Shown: in pieces, positions 34,616-46,027 of the stretch
How the letters are laid out: each line of letters starts with the position of its first letter
Numbering within the stretch: position 1 is the first letter of the stretch
NCBI GenBank assembly: GCA_900169235.1
Contig: FWCC01000299.1
Coordinates: forward strand, 79,576 to 143,575
Direction: 5' to 3'
Source of the DNA: Zarea fungicola
Taxonomy: Eukaryota; Ascomycota; Sordariomycetes; Hypocreales; Cordycipitaceae
Length of the DNA stretch: 64,000 nt
Notes under the pieces: generated by a model
Told to the model about the DNA's origin: nothing
Seen by the model: only the letters and a program-made list of their open reading frames with translations
The model's database searches: none
Translations under genes and position numbers: made by a program

Positions 34616-36671
34616 GGTTGTGATGTCGTCGAGCGCTCGTATTTCCTGTCGGCCAGAGTGGTGTCAGCATAATATCCCTTGCCTGAGCGGCAGCCCCGCG
34701 ATGCCTGCAATAGAGAGTGGCAATGCGAACAGTGTAGTTGGGCTAGATCGAAAGTAAAAGCAATGTCGAGATGAAATAATGCCGATATCGCTTTGGCATG
34801 GCTGCTTTGATGATGGATAAGGAGCCAAGGCCCAGGAGCGGCATACAGCAGATTTGTGATGCCAGGAGCAGGATTGAGGGCATTCATAGATTAGAGCCAT
34901 CAACTCTGACAGCTTCCATCAAGAATTGACTTTACAATGCGCCACTTCAGCCGTCTCCAATGGCCTGAGGTCGCGTTGTCGCGTATCGCAGGACCAGTAA
35001 CTGCAGGGCCTGACGCAGGTGCAGCAGTCACAGCAGATGGCGAGAGTATGGGCAAGGGGTACGCGAAACTTACCAGTCATAAATGAAAGAAAAAGACAGA
35101 AAGAACTGAGTGCAATATGAAGTAGAGGAAAGATGACGCAGGAACTATTCTGGCAAATCGTGGGGAAATCGGTAGGGTGTGAGGGTGTGTGGTTGGAAAA
35201 GGCCGGAACTATATAAAAAAAAGCATTGGCAGAGAAAGGCAGTCAAAAAAGAAATGGAGGGACGGACGGGGCGGAGAACCGAAGGCACGGCTGGGATGAG
35301 ACCAAGCCATTTTAGGTTCAGGCGGTTTTCGCGGTGGCAGATGTGACTTCGGAGTGCCACTGTACCACTCCCACTATGAGATACCTACCTGTACTCTACT
35401 AAGGTACTAGGTAGCTACCTACCTTAGTACAGGTAGGTAGGTACCTAAAGGGCTGTACCTACTGCGTCTGTGGCTAGTGCAATCAAGACGCTATTTCCTT
35501 ACCACAGGCTACCAAACTTGGGAATCATCTTTTGTTGGCCTTATTACTTTAGTACAACCTTACCTGCAGGCTACATTAGGAGAGTAGATAAGTGCCATAT
35601 TAGTACCTGAGTCGGTAGGCATGGACAAGTGGCTCATCGTTGGCTGTGACAACGCCGGGTCACGTGTGCATGCTGAATGGCAGAAAAGTAGCTGACCCAA
35701 TAACACAGGACGTTGGAAGTTGGAATGGGAAATGCGAAAGCAACGACATCTTCTTAGCTTTAAACAAACTAGTTTTTGGTGATGATGAAGCCTGTTTTCG
35801 CGGCTGGAATTACCATAGATAACTAGTAGTGGGTTCCATCGCAGGAAAAGTCAACCTCATGGATATTCCCTTCCTGGATATTCCCAAGAATGCCATGAAC
35901 AGATACTTCATTTATTAATTATACGATTACGTGTAGCGGCAGGCAAATAAATATTGAGTCATTGCACTCTCATTCGGGTCATTGGAGCAGTGCCTGGTTG
36001 ATATCATTGACAGGTAGGTATTCTACCACTGGTCAGGCGGTGGTGGGATCGTGTGTGCAAGCTGCCAGCGTTGAAATTGGAAAGAAATTCTTTTTAAGAA
36101 ACGGCCGAATCGTTACGCGTTACCGGTAAATTAATAATCCCGGGGTCATTTCTCCGCGGGCTCACTCATCTGCTTCTCCTACATAGGTACTAAGTGGTTG
36201 TGGATATTCATAAACCGTGGACACGCCCAGATAGTGCAGAGCTGTTGCACAGGTCACTTATTCGCCCTTTTCCGCCCATGTTATACCTAAATCTCGACGA
36301 ACCTCAAACACTCCCACTAATACTGTGGCTACCAATGAACAACAACCCGCTGTTGTCCTCACCCGCCGTTGCCCTGCCCCGCCAAACGGACGATTCACGA
36401 ACCGCGAAAAATTGATGACCATCCCACCAGAGCCACCATTTACCACGCTTTGTTCTCCTCCATTTCCTCTTCGTTTTACCATCGTCCGTTAAATTCTCTT
36501 GGAGACTTGCCGCTGCACCACTCGCGTGCTTTGGTCATTGTTCTAACCTTAGGATTTTGTCCTTTCGTCTTTTTGCTCCTTTTCAGCCTGCACCGTTTTG
36601 CGTAATCCTCACAAGGGATTGGAAAAAAAAAATCGTGGCAAAAACTTCACTACCCCCCACCATCAACCACC
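34616..36671. other. Intergenic, divergent region CHD1 / RLI1
   Basis: About 2.05 kb lies between divergent start codons. It contains the TACCT/AGGTA inverted repeat at 35.38-35.44 kb, an ACGCGT at 36115-36120 and a pyrimidine-rich leader before RLI1. No coding frame is supported. Confidence 0.5.
35382..35444. repeat. Near-perfect inverted repeat of TACCT/AGGTA units
   Basis: The left arm (35382-35406) and right arm (35420-35444) are reverse complements, except for a short indel. A spacer of about 13 bp separates them, itself made of CTAGGTAG and CTACC pieces. It could form a cruciform or long RNA hairpin. TACCTACC/GGTAGGTA tracts recur elsewhere between genes in this window, so it may be a member of a dispersed short-repeat family. 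Confidence 0.75.
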
Positions 36672-38730
36672 ATGGCCGACAAACTTACCCGGTAAGTCAC
36701 CTCCAGACTCGACGTGTGCTGTTTTCCGAATCTCCCTCCTCTATCGACTCGGTTTGAATTTTAGCCAGCTAACTGTTTCCTTTTCAGTATCGCCATTGTC
36801 AACAGCGATAAAGTACGCCCCGCACTGCTTGATCCCTCTCTACCCCGCCATACTGACCTCCAATATAGTGTCGCCCTCGAAAGTGCCGACAAGAATGCAA
36901 GAAGTCTTGCCCCGTTGTTCGCAGTGGCAAACTTTGCATTGAGGTCCAGCCTGATTCCCGTCTTGCTTTCATATCCGAGTCTCTTTGCATCGGTTGTGGC
37001 ATCTGCCCCAAGAAATGCCCCTTCGACGCCATTACGATCATCAACCTGCCCACGAACCTCGAGAGCCAAGTCACCCATCGTTATGGCCCCAACAGCTTCA
37101 AGCTTCATCGCTTGCCCATGCCTCGTCCCAACCAGGTGCTTGGTCTGGTTGGCACCAACGGTATCGGCAAGAGCACTGCGTTGAAGATTCTTAGTGGCAA
37201 GCTTAAGCCTAATCTTGGTCGCTTCGACAACCCGCCCGACTGGGAGGATGTCATCAAGCACTTCCGTGGCTCTGAGCTTCAAAGTATGTTCTTCAATTCT
37301 CTCACCGTTTCCTTGAAATCTACTTGGCGAATCTAACCCTCCACCTAGACTACTTCACCAAGCTTCTGGAAGACGATCTCAAGGCCGTCGTGAAGCCTCA
37401 GTATGTAGACCAGATCCCCAAGGCCGTACGTGGTCCTGAGAAGAGTGTCCGCCACCTGATCGAGAGCCGCGCCTCTCTCAATAACATGGATCAGGTCGCT
37501 GATGTCCTCGAGCTCAACCATATTATGGACCGTGACATCACCCTGCTCTCCGGTGGTGAGCTTCAACGTTTCGCTATTGGTACCGTGTGCGTTCAGAATG
37601 CCGACGTCTACATGTTTGACGAGCCTTCCTCGTATCTCGATGTCAAGCAACGTCTCGCTGCCGCCAGAATCATCCGCTCACTTCTCCGTGATGACGACTA
37701 TATCATCGTCGTTGAGCACGATTTGTCAGTTCTCGACTACCTCTCTGATTTCATCTGCGTGCTCTATGGTAAACCCGCTGTATATGGTGTCGTTACTCTG
37801 CCTGCGTCTGTCCGTGAAGGTATCAATATTTTCTTGGATGGCCATATCCCTACCGAAAACTTGCGATTCCGAGATGAGTCTCTTACTTTCCGCATCGCCG
37901 AAGGCGCTGACGAGTATCAGCTTGACCGTTCTCGTGCTTTCAAGTACCCAAGAATGGAGAAGACTCTCGGTAACTTCCGTCTCCGCATCGATGCTGGTGA
38001 ATTTACCGACTCCGAGATTATTGTCATGATGGGAGAGAATGGAACTGGCAAGACCACATTCTGTCGTCTTCTTGCCGGTGCCCTCAAGCCTGACTCCAAG
38101 GCCGGCGTTCCTGAGATGAGAATCAGCATGAAGCCCCAGACCATTACCCCCAAGTTCGCCGGAACTGTCCGTCAGCTCTTCTTCAAGAAGATCAAGGCCG
38201 CTTTCTTGTCCCCACAGTTCCAGACTGACGTTGTTAAGCCTCTTAAGCTGGACGATTTCATTGACCAAGAAGTCCAGAACCTGTCTGGTGGTGAACTGCA
38301 GCGTGTTGCCATTGTCCTGGCTCTTGGTCTACCTGCAGATATCTACTTGATTGATGAGCCCTCGGCTTACCTCGACTCTGAGCAGCGTATTATTGCCTCG
38401 CGTGTCATCAAGCGTTTCATCATGCATAACAAGAAGACCGCCTTTGTCGTTGAACACGATTTCATCATGGCCACTTATCTTGCAGACCGTGTTATTGTCT
38501 TTGACGGTCAGCCTGGCATCGACGCTCATGCCAACGCACCTGAGTCTCTCCTCACCGGCTGCAACACGTTCCTCAAGAACCTTGACGTCACCTTTCGCCG
38601 CGACCCCACCAACTTCCGTCCCCGTATCAACAAGTTGGACTCTCAGCTAGATCAGGAGCAGAAGTTGAACGGTAACTACTTCTTCTTGGATGACAGCGAG
38701 GACAGGGCGCCTCCAGCCAAGACTGCTTGA
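36672..38730 (+). CDS. rli1: ABCE1 / Rli1, ribosome recycling Fe-S ATPase
   Basis: Exons 36672-36691 (20 nt), 36788-36812 (25 nt), 36869-37283 and 37349-38730 join to give 613 residues. The two micro-exons restore [15 protein letters not shown] joined to the cysteine-rich segment. Eight cysteines (spacing C-x4-C-x3-C-x3-C, then C-x2-C-x2-C-x3-C) ligate two 4Fe-4S clusters. Nucleotide-binding domain 1 has GTNGIGKST at about 110, LSGGELQR and [10 protein letters not shown]. Domain 2 has GENGTGKTT at about 382, LSGGELQR and [10 protein letters not shown]. Rli1 splits ribosomes after termination and acts in initiation and export. A tail of about ten extra residues after the usual NYFFLD end is present. 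It is divergent from CHD1. Confidence 0.97.
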
Positions 38731-39440
38731 AAAGGGCATCCATAAGGATCAAGGCCCTCCGTACCACCAGCACTCGCCCGATGAGCATACGCGCGGAAGC
38801 GCAGGCGGCGACGCCAATGGAAAAGTAGGAAGCAACGCCAACCTGGAGCGCCAAGACTTAGCCGCATCAGAAGCTGGCGCCAGCGAGGAAGACGAGCCGG
38901 ACGACTGACACCGGCCGCAAGCAGTCTCTCCCCTGTTGTCTGGTCCTGCCATGTTTTTCAGTGTTTGAAGATTCAGCGCCTAAGCTGGAGAACATTTGGT
39001 GCTTGGCAGATTGAGGGACAATGGGTCAAGCCTTGGAGGACTGTCTGCCACAATTTCTGAAACTTGACAGTTTCCTACCCTCGCGGGAGGCTGGCTAGAT
39101 GTTTATAAGAAGAGTTCAAATGTCTACAGGATGAAATAAAAAAAAGAATTTATTCGATTTTGAATATAAAAATCCCTCGAATTTCGGATTTCACGTGCAC
39201 AGATGTCAGCTTCCTCTTTCCATCCATAAAGTTTTTTAGTCCTACATACGTACCACCAAGTTGCCACCTTACTACGATACAAGTTGGTACTTTGCAGCTG
39301 AACGTTTGAAGCAAAATGATGAAGAAACAGGCGAGAAATCAGTCAAAGCAGTAATCCCGGCACTCTCTTCATCGGTTAGTTTTGAAAAAACAATAATAAT
39401 AATCAACACTGCGTGAGTTGGTCTTTCTTTTTCTCGAGCC
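38731..39440. other. Intergenic between convergent genes RLI1 and PRP40
   Basis: 710 bp of 3' flanks. The first 180 bp after the RLI1 stop stay GC-rich and open in another frame, then the sequence becomes AT-rich with likely polyadenylation signals (AATAAA-like near 39,130). No gene seen. Confidence 0.5.
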
Positions 39441-42155
39441 TCATTCCTCAATCTCCCCCTCTTCACTGCCACTCAACATCTCTGCATCCTTGTCCTTACC
39501 GGCGGTCGGTGGTGGAGCCGGCGGACCGGCGACACGAGGCGGCGTCTTGCCTCGAGGACGCTCATCGCGCGGTGAACGCTCACGGGAACGGTCGCGCCTA
39601 GCTCGCTATTTGACAGTGTAGTCAGTATCAGAACTTTAATTCTTTTAGGGTGAGGGTTTTTGGCGTACTTTTGAATCCCTTGAATCTCTCCTGGAGTACT
39701 CATCTTCCTCATCCTGACGCCGGCGCCGAGCGCCAGCTGGCCGTTCATCACCATAGGGGAGCTCGTCATACGAACCTCGGTCTGCACCGCGGCGGCGGTA
39801 CCGCTCCCGGTCCTCCTCTCTGTCTCGTCGTTCACGATCAAAATCGCGATCGTCGTCCCTTCGTGAGCGACTAGGGCGATCCAAATCGCGAAACTCACGG
39901 TCGCGCTCTCGCTCTCGGTCACCACGGTCCCTGTCGCGGTCCCTGTCTCGGCGCGATAACACTGGCGGCGGCGGCGACGGTCGGCCACTGCCGCCACCGC
40001 CTCGCTCACTGGCCAGTAGATTCTCGGCCATGGTGGACTTACGATGGTTGCGCTCACGCTCAGCAATGGCCTTGCGTCGATCCGCCTCATACGGATCAAG
40101 CTCCGGTGTGCGACTGCGTCGGCTTCCCCCACGTGCGCCACGGTAAGGACGTTCGCTGCGGGCTGCTGCTCGTTCTACATCGCGACGTACGACTTCGTGC
40201 TCGCTGGACCGCCGGACACCTTGTTCTTGGTCTTCCTCCTTCTCGCGCAAGCGGCGCATGTGTCTGTCAAAAGCGTTTTGGAGCGTATCGTCTGGGAGGG
40301 ACTGGAATTCTGCAACCTTCAGTATTCGCGGCCGTACCTTATCAAGAGTGTCATTCAATGTAATAGGAGGTTCCATGCGCTTCATGTGGGCACGGAGATC
40401 GTCCATTATTCTGCGGTGGTGGCGATCAGATTGCTTGTCTTCGTCGCGTTTCGAGGTTCGCTTGTCGCGGAGCTAGCATTTTGTGTTAGTCTCAAGTTCT
40501 TCCAGAGCGGGAGACACACGTACTCGGTCAAAGAGGAGTTTGAGAATATCAGGATCAATGTTAGCAGTGCGTCGATCATCCTTAATAATGGACATGAACT
40601 CCTCTAATTCGCTTGTAGGCGTGATTTCAAAACGTTTGTCCTGCGTCGTATTAGCAATTTTTCCATATCGATCAGAGAGGAGAAATACTTACTTCGAGAA
40701 CGTCAAGCACGTCGTTTCTTGGCCCACGTAGACTACGTTCTTCTTCTTCCAGGACATCCCAGAAGAGCTCCTGTGCCGTTGAACCATCATTGCCAGCCAT
40801 GGCAGTATAGCGCTCGTCCTTTTCGATGAGTGGGAAGATTTGGGACCACGTCGTACCCGCCTTAATCTTTCCTTCGCTACGAAGTTCGCCAAGTAGAAGC
40901 TTGAAGGCATCTCGGGCCTTGCGCTCCTTGCGAAGGCGCAGATTCTTCTCATCTTGCTTTGCATCATTGAAAGAGCGCTCTAGCGCCTTCATGTGATTTT
41001 GGAATGCTGTTAATATGTCAAACTGAGTAAGAGATTTATACTTTTCTTCACTCTGAAATGGAGCTGTGGAGGAAATAATATCCTGGCCGTCTGCCCAGCG
41101 AGCAGACACCTCAAGATTAAGCTTTGGCAAGATGTCAAGGAGGCCATCCATGGCACTCTTGCGCAAGGTTGACTGGTTTTCTTTGTGAGCTTTCCTCAGT
41201 CCCTGCATATACTCCTCAAAGAGGTGTCTACGCTCCTTCTCGTTACTAGTGGATCGAAAAATAGTCTCGCCTTCGATCATGGGTCGCGCAGTCTTCCATC
41301 GCGTATAGTGCATGATTTCGGGGTGGCGCTTAAGCATGGTCTCGAAATCGGTACGCAGTTTCTGCATTCTCTCATCCGCGCGCTCCTTGTCCTGTGCCAC
41401 TACATCCTGGCAGTATTTTTCGAAGGCAGCACGGCGATCCTTAGGATCTTTAATAGCACGAAACTGAGGATCCTTGGCTGAGGCACGAATAGCCTGCTCC
41501 CAGGTCCAGTCCGGCTGTACACCACTGCGTCGAAGCAGTTTGGCAAACGCAGCCTCTGCTTCCTCAATCGTAGCGTAATCCGGGTCGTTGTTGGCAGGCA
41601 CAAATGCCTGAACCTTGGGATCGATAGGAGCAACGAGCTGTCGTGAATCGGGGTAGGAGTCACGGTCACGGTATTCACGATAATCTCGATGGTCTCGGCG
41701 ATCGCGCTGCTCGCGTTGGTCACGGTGGTCACGATGGTCGCGTCCATCACGGCCACCTTCTCGGTGCGACTCAAATCCTGACTGCGCATTGCCATGAAAC
41801 GCCGCAGCTGCAGGTGCGCCATTATTTCCAAGTGCAGCTTTGAACACATCAGGCATTTCCCAAGAGCTCTGCTTCGTCTCGGTATTATACCAGTATTTGC
41901 GCCCACCTTCGGCTGTGTACTCTTTCCATGGCTGCGACGACAGTGCTCGCTATGAGTGGTATTAGCATGGCACATGACCGAATCAATGCGCATCCTTTAG
42001 TAAATACTAACCTCAGCTTGTGTCATCATTTCCTCGGGCTTGGTCCATTGGGTAACCTGCGTCGCGCTGTTATAGTAGTAGGCCCGGCCATCAGGCGTGT
42101 GATGCTCTGCCCATAGTGATGGCGGAGGCGCGTGATGAGCGCCGTATCCATTCAT
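39441..42155 (-). CDS. prp40: Pre-mRNA splicing factor Prp40 (WW and FF domains)
   Basis: Exons (minus) are 42012-42155, 40693-41949, 40524-40640, 39669-40472 and 39441-39605, all phase 0, giving 828 residues. Two WW domains lie at the N-terminus (tryptophans 15/37 and 56/78). A short Arg/Asp/His tract follows, then serial FF domains beginning with AEAAFAKLLRRSGVQPDWTWEQ, through to about residue 620. The C-terminal third is Arg/Asp/Ser-rich, ending in an acidic GSEEGEIEE. Prp40 belongs to the U1 snRNP and bridges the 5' splice site with the branch-point-binding protein through its WW domains; the FF domains bind U1 partners and the polymerase CTD. It is divergent from TRS65. Confidence 0.95.
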
Positions 42156-43662
42156 ACCGGGCTTCCTTTCGCGAAAATAGGGTTCAAATAGCTGCCTATA
42201 TGCCTTGCGACCGCTTTGCCGATGACAAAGAAGATAAGAGGGCAGCAATGTTAAGTAGTCGTGGAGGACACACGGAAGACCAGTTTGGTAAGTGCCTGGC
42301 AAACGCCTGGTAATTTTTTTGCGTCTCGACTCATAGCGCACGAGCCACCTTCACCAGCCACCTTCACCAGCCACACCTCGTTCTGCCACTTTCGGGAGCA
42401 AACCTATTTAATCTTCAGTGCTCAGTAAAATGAGAGCATACACATTCTTATTCGGCATGAAAAGCTTGAGTTTGCTGGCTTAGCTCAACGGGTTGTAAAA
42501 TTTCAGATGATTTTCTATAACCTGAAATAATGTTTCTGTAACTGAGGATTACATATGTAACAAATGCGTAGCAGATTGCAGCTTCAGTTGCAGCAAATCA
42601 TCATCCAAGACGGGAGCGACGATTTGGTGGAAGCAGTCTAGGCCGTCGTCCTAGCCCAGCAGACCCAATGATGTTTCTGTATCATCAACAAAGCACATCG
42701 CTCTTCATAGCAGGGGAGAATCCACAAAAGAATAATCATGTATTCAAGTAGATGGATCAGATTTGTTCATCCTCTAATTTCACTCATTTTCACCGATGTA
42801 CCCGTTCAGGATTAACGTCGCCTCAACGAATATGTTGAACTTGAACTGGCAAAGTTAATTAAAACATAAGGGCAAGAATGCAGGCAGAATGGAAAAGCCA
42901 AATTTCAAGCTCCGCGCAGACCAAGAAGGGGGAGGGGGGCGAGACAGAGTTCCCACTACTCGCCCTTCGATCACTTCTTTCACTTCTTTCACTATGAAGA
43001 ACCCAAGGCTACTGGAGGATGGGCAGGTCTTTGAAGACAAGGGCGCACATTGACTACAGCCTTAATCCACTCTATTCTGTGTAAACCGAAATTGAGCCAC
43101 AGGGATTATTCCTGTTGAAATATCGCCCAGTGTGTGACAATTGAAGTCTTAAATTGATAGCAAAGGAGGCTGTTTTAGTACTGTGGCTTTAGTCAAATTA
43201 CAAGAGAAGAGAACAGAGCAGCCGTTGTGGTGGATAAGGGCACAAGATGGATGATGGCTGCGTTCGTCTTGGTCAACTTGTCGATGTATCTTCTTGCAGT
43301 AACAAGCGTCGCGGTCTCGTGTTATTAAAAAAAATCTCAATTTATTTTGGGATGCGAAAGAGTGTGAATATGACGGTGTCTCCAGTTGGTCTGACTGGTA
43401 CATATTCCGCACGTGACATGTCCCGCGAACCAGTACCAGAAGAACGAACGACACACGCCACGCGTTTTAGCTGGCTGATGCTAATAAACTGCCAGCAAAG
43501 AGGGTGTTGCCACCACTTAATGCAGCCAGTGAACCTTGATGCGGACCGATTGAAGCTTATGGCGGCACATTCCTAGCCCTATTCCTCCTCTCATGGTAGA
43601 TTTATCAAGTTCCATTAATGTGTTAAATTATAATTATATTTCATTTACAAAAGTTACGCATC
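42156..43662. other. Intergenic, divergent region PRP40 / TRS65
   Basis: About 1.5 kb between divergent start codons, AT-rich in the middle (42.4-42.9 kb). An ACGCGT at 43460-43465 lies about 200 bp before TRS65. A short direct repeat of a CACCTTCACCAGCCA unit lies at about 42,350-42,373. No gene supported. Confidence 0.5.
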
Positions 43663-45601
43663 ATGTCCGACGACGAATCCCCGATACCCCAAGGTTTGCC
43701 TGGAGACAATTCTGGGAGCTTCACAGACCAGTCATATCTCACCTACCTTGTGCCATCACAAACGAACATTAACCTAGACGATGCTTTCAAAATCGTGGAG
43801 CCAGGCAAATCCATCCTGGAGTCAATACCGCAGCGAAAGACCCTTTTCTTCGGTACCAACTTTCCTTTCCCTTTTCCAGGGTCCTGCTCTCACTTCCTTC
43901 CCCTTACTGACAATTTTTCTCACAGATGAAACTGTGCAAGTCTTGCTCGTTCTCAAGACACCATGGGTGGAGGAAAAGGAACTGCAGTCCAGTCTCCAGA
44001 GACTTATGATCTCTCTGGCCGCCCATGTCGTCAACAGCCCTACCGCCAGCAACCGCGACGCTGCGCTGCCTGCATCAGAATCCATCTTTGTCGGTGCCGT
44101 CGGCGACATCGGCGACCCCTTTATCGTCGTTGACGAGGAACTCAACAGCGATTCCAGCTCTGAGACAACAACACAGTATCTCTATGCCGTGTGGACGCTC
44201 GCCGTCCCGCTTTCTCGCCCACGGATACGCCTCCACCGCCCAACCGTCGTCTTCTCCGCGTCGGCAGGCGTCAAACCGGAGCAGTCTGCGGAGCAGAACA
44301 ATGCACGCACTCCGGGCTACCTACAGAGCGGCGTACCTTCGGGCCTTAACCTCCTCGAGTCATTTGCGGGCGACCCTGCCCTCCACGGCACCAAGCCCCG
44401 GCTCTCTGCGCTACGCATCTCCCGCGTCGCACCTATAACCCGCCAGCAACATCTCCTGACGCGTCTTCGCACGTTACCACAGCTACAGCTACCAATTGCA
44501 GCTCTTGCGCACTCACGCATACGGTTCATGCGGCCCAACACGGCGCCGCCCACGAACACTTTGGTCGCCCTACTCGAACTCGACTTCACCCCAGAACTCG
44601 ACTGTGAGGCCCTCGTTGACAAAATTGAGCTGACGACGGCTGCAGCCACCGTCGCAAGCCTCAGCAGCGACGTCAATGCCCTGCAGCTACCGCTTAGCTG
44701 CGTCTCGCATGACCACCTCACCCTCATGTACGAGCTTACGCCGCACCGCCTCGACCTCGCCGCCAAGGACGCCAACAATATCCTCCATATTACTGTCTCA
44801 GCGTTGATACAAGTTGAGCCTGGTGTCTGCATGCCGCGCATCAATATGGCGTGGACGGCTAGCCTCGACCTGAGCATACCACTGAACCCGAGCTTCGGCC
44901 AGGCCGCGGAGATAGGAATCCAGCGTGCGCATCGACCTGCACAGCTGTCCATAGCTAGCAGTAACAGTGCTGCCTCCCAGTCGGCCATCATGCCGCTCCA
45001 ATCACCGTCCATCACCCGCCCGGACTCCCTCCCTGTACTCGAAGCCTCGGCCGCCACGCAAAACGAAACCTCCGCTGTCCCCGACCTGGGCATTACCATG
45101 TCCTTCAACGCCACAACCTCTGTCATTCACCCTGGCGACATCTTTTCTTGGACCGTCTACGTTCTCAACCGCACAAACGAAAGCAGCGGCTCGACGTCTT
45201 TTATACCCCCCGCCACCGCCAAACCGCCACGGAAGCTGGCTCTTGTGGCGATTCCCCGACGCCGGCGACAGGATGGGCGGTCCTCATCGTTGCGTCCTCC
45301 CTCGACGGCGTCGCGACGCCACGGCGAAAAGGAGGTTTCGGCGGCCGTCGTGGACGATAACGTGCTGCACGCCCTGCAGAAGAGCGCCGCCCTCGACGGG
45401 TCGGACCTCGTATGCCTGAGTGCCGACACGCGCGTAGGACCGCTCGGCCCAGGCGCGTGTCATGTCGTGGAGCTGCAGTTTCTCGCGCTGCGGCCGGGCG
45501 TTGCGGGCATCGAGGCCATTCGTGTGATCGACTTGGGTTCGCAGGAGCACGTTGATATCAGAGACCTCCCGACAACTTTAATAGAGCCACTGGGTGCATA
45601 A
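43663..45601 (+). CDS. trs65: TRAPPII complex subunit Trs65
   Basis: Exons 43663-43852 and 43926-45601 join in phase 1 across a 73-nt intron (donor GTACCA, acceptor CACAG), giving 621 residues. The protein resembles the fungal Trs65 family: an N-terminal beta-rich region (DETVQVLLVLKTPWVEE), a middle region with LVALLELDFTPELDC, and a C-terminal Ig-like part. The C-terminal signature is LSADTRVGPLGPGACHVVELQFLALRPGV and EHVDIRDLP. Trs65 stabilises dimers of the TRAPPII exchange factor that activates Ypt31/32-type Rabs at the Golgi. The recognition is by family resemblance without enzymatic motifs, so slightly less certain than its neighbours. Confidence 0.85.
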
Positions 45602-46027
45602 AAATAGTATTGCTTCAAATGAAGAACACACAAAAGGAAGCAGCGCAAGAAACATAAAAAAAATCGAATAAAAATAAAACTTGTATAATCATGCATCATG
45701 TATCATGCATCATGGCATACCGGGCTTTTAAAATAATGTTAGCCAGTGATATCTCTTTTGAAGCAGTCATCGCTTGTGACTAGATCTATGGTTGTAAAAT
45801 TCTCCATAAGGAGGCTTGATCGGCCACGTATGAATGTATAAATGCAAAGTAAGTATATCATGCGAGAATAAAATAGACGCCAATGCCCATGAGCCTGTCA
45901 GATGACCTCCAAATAAAATGATAACTCCGGATAAAATGCTCCCTCTGAAAATGGCGTCTTACCAAGATGCTCTCAAGCATGTATCCAGTTGTTTACGGCT
46001 GATGCAAAACAAAAACAAAACAATTGA
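45602..46027. other. Intergenic between convergent genes TRS65 and SLD3
   Basis: 426 bp of AT-rich 3' flank. An ATGCATCATG unit is repeated at about 45,691-45,715 just after the TRS65 stop. No gene. Confidence 0.5.
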
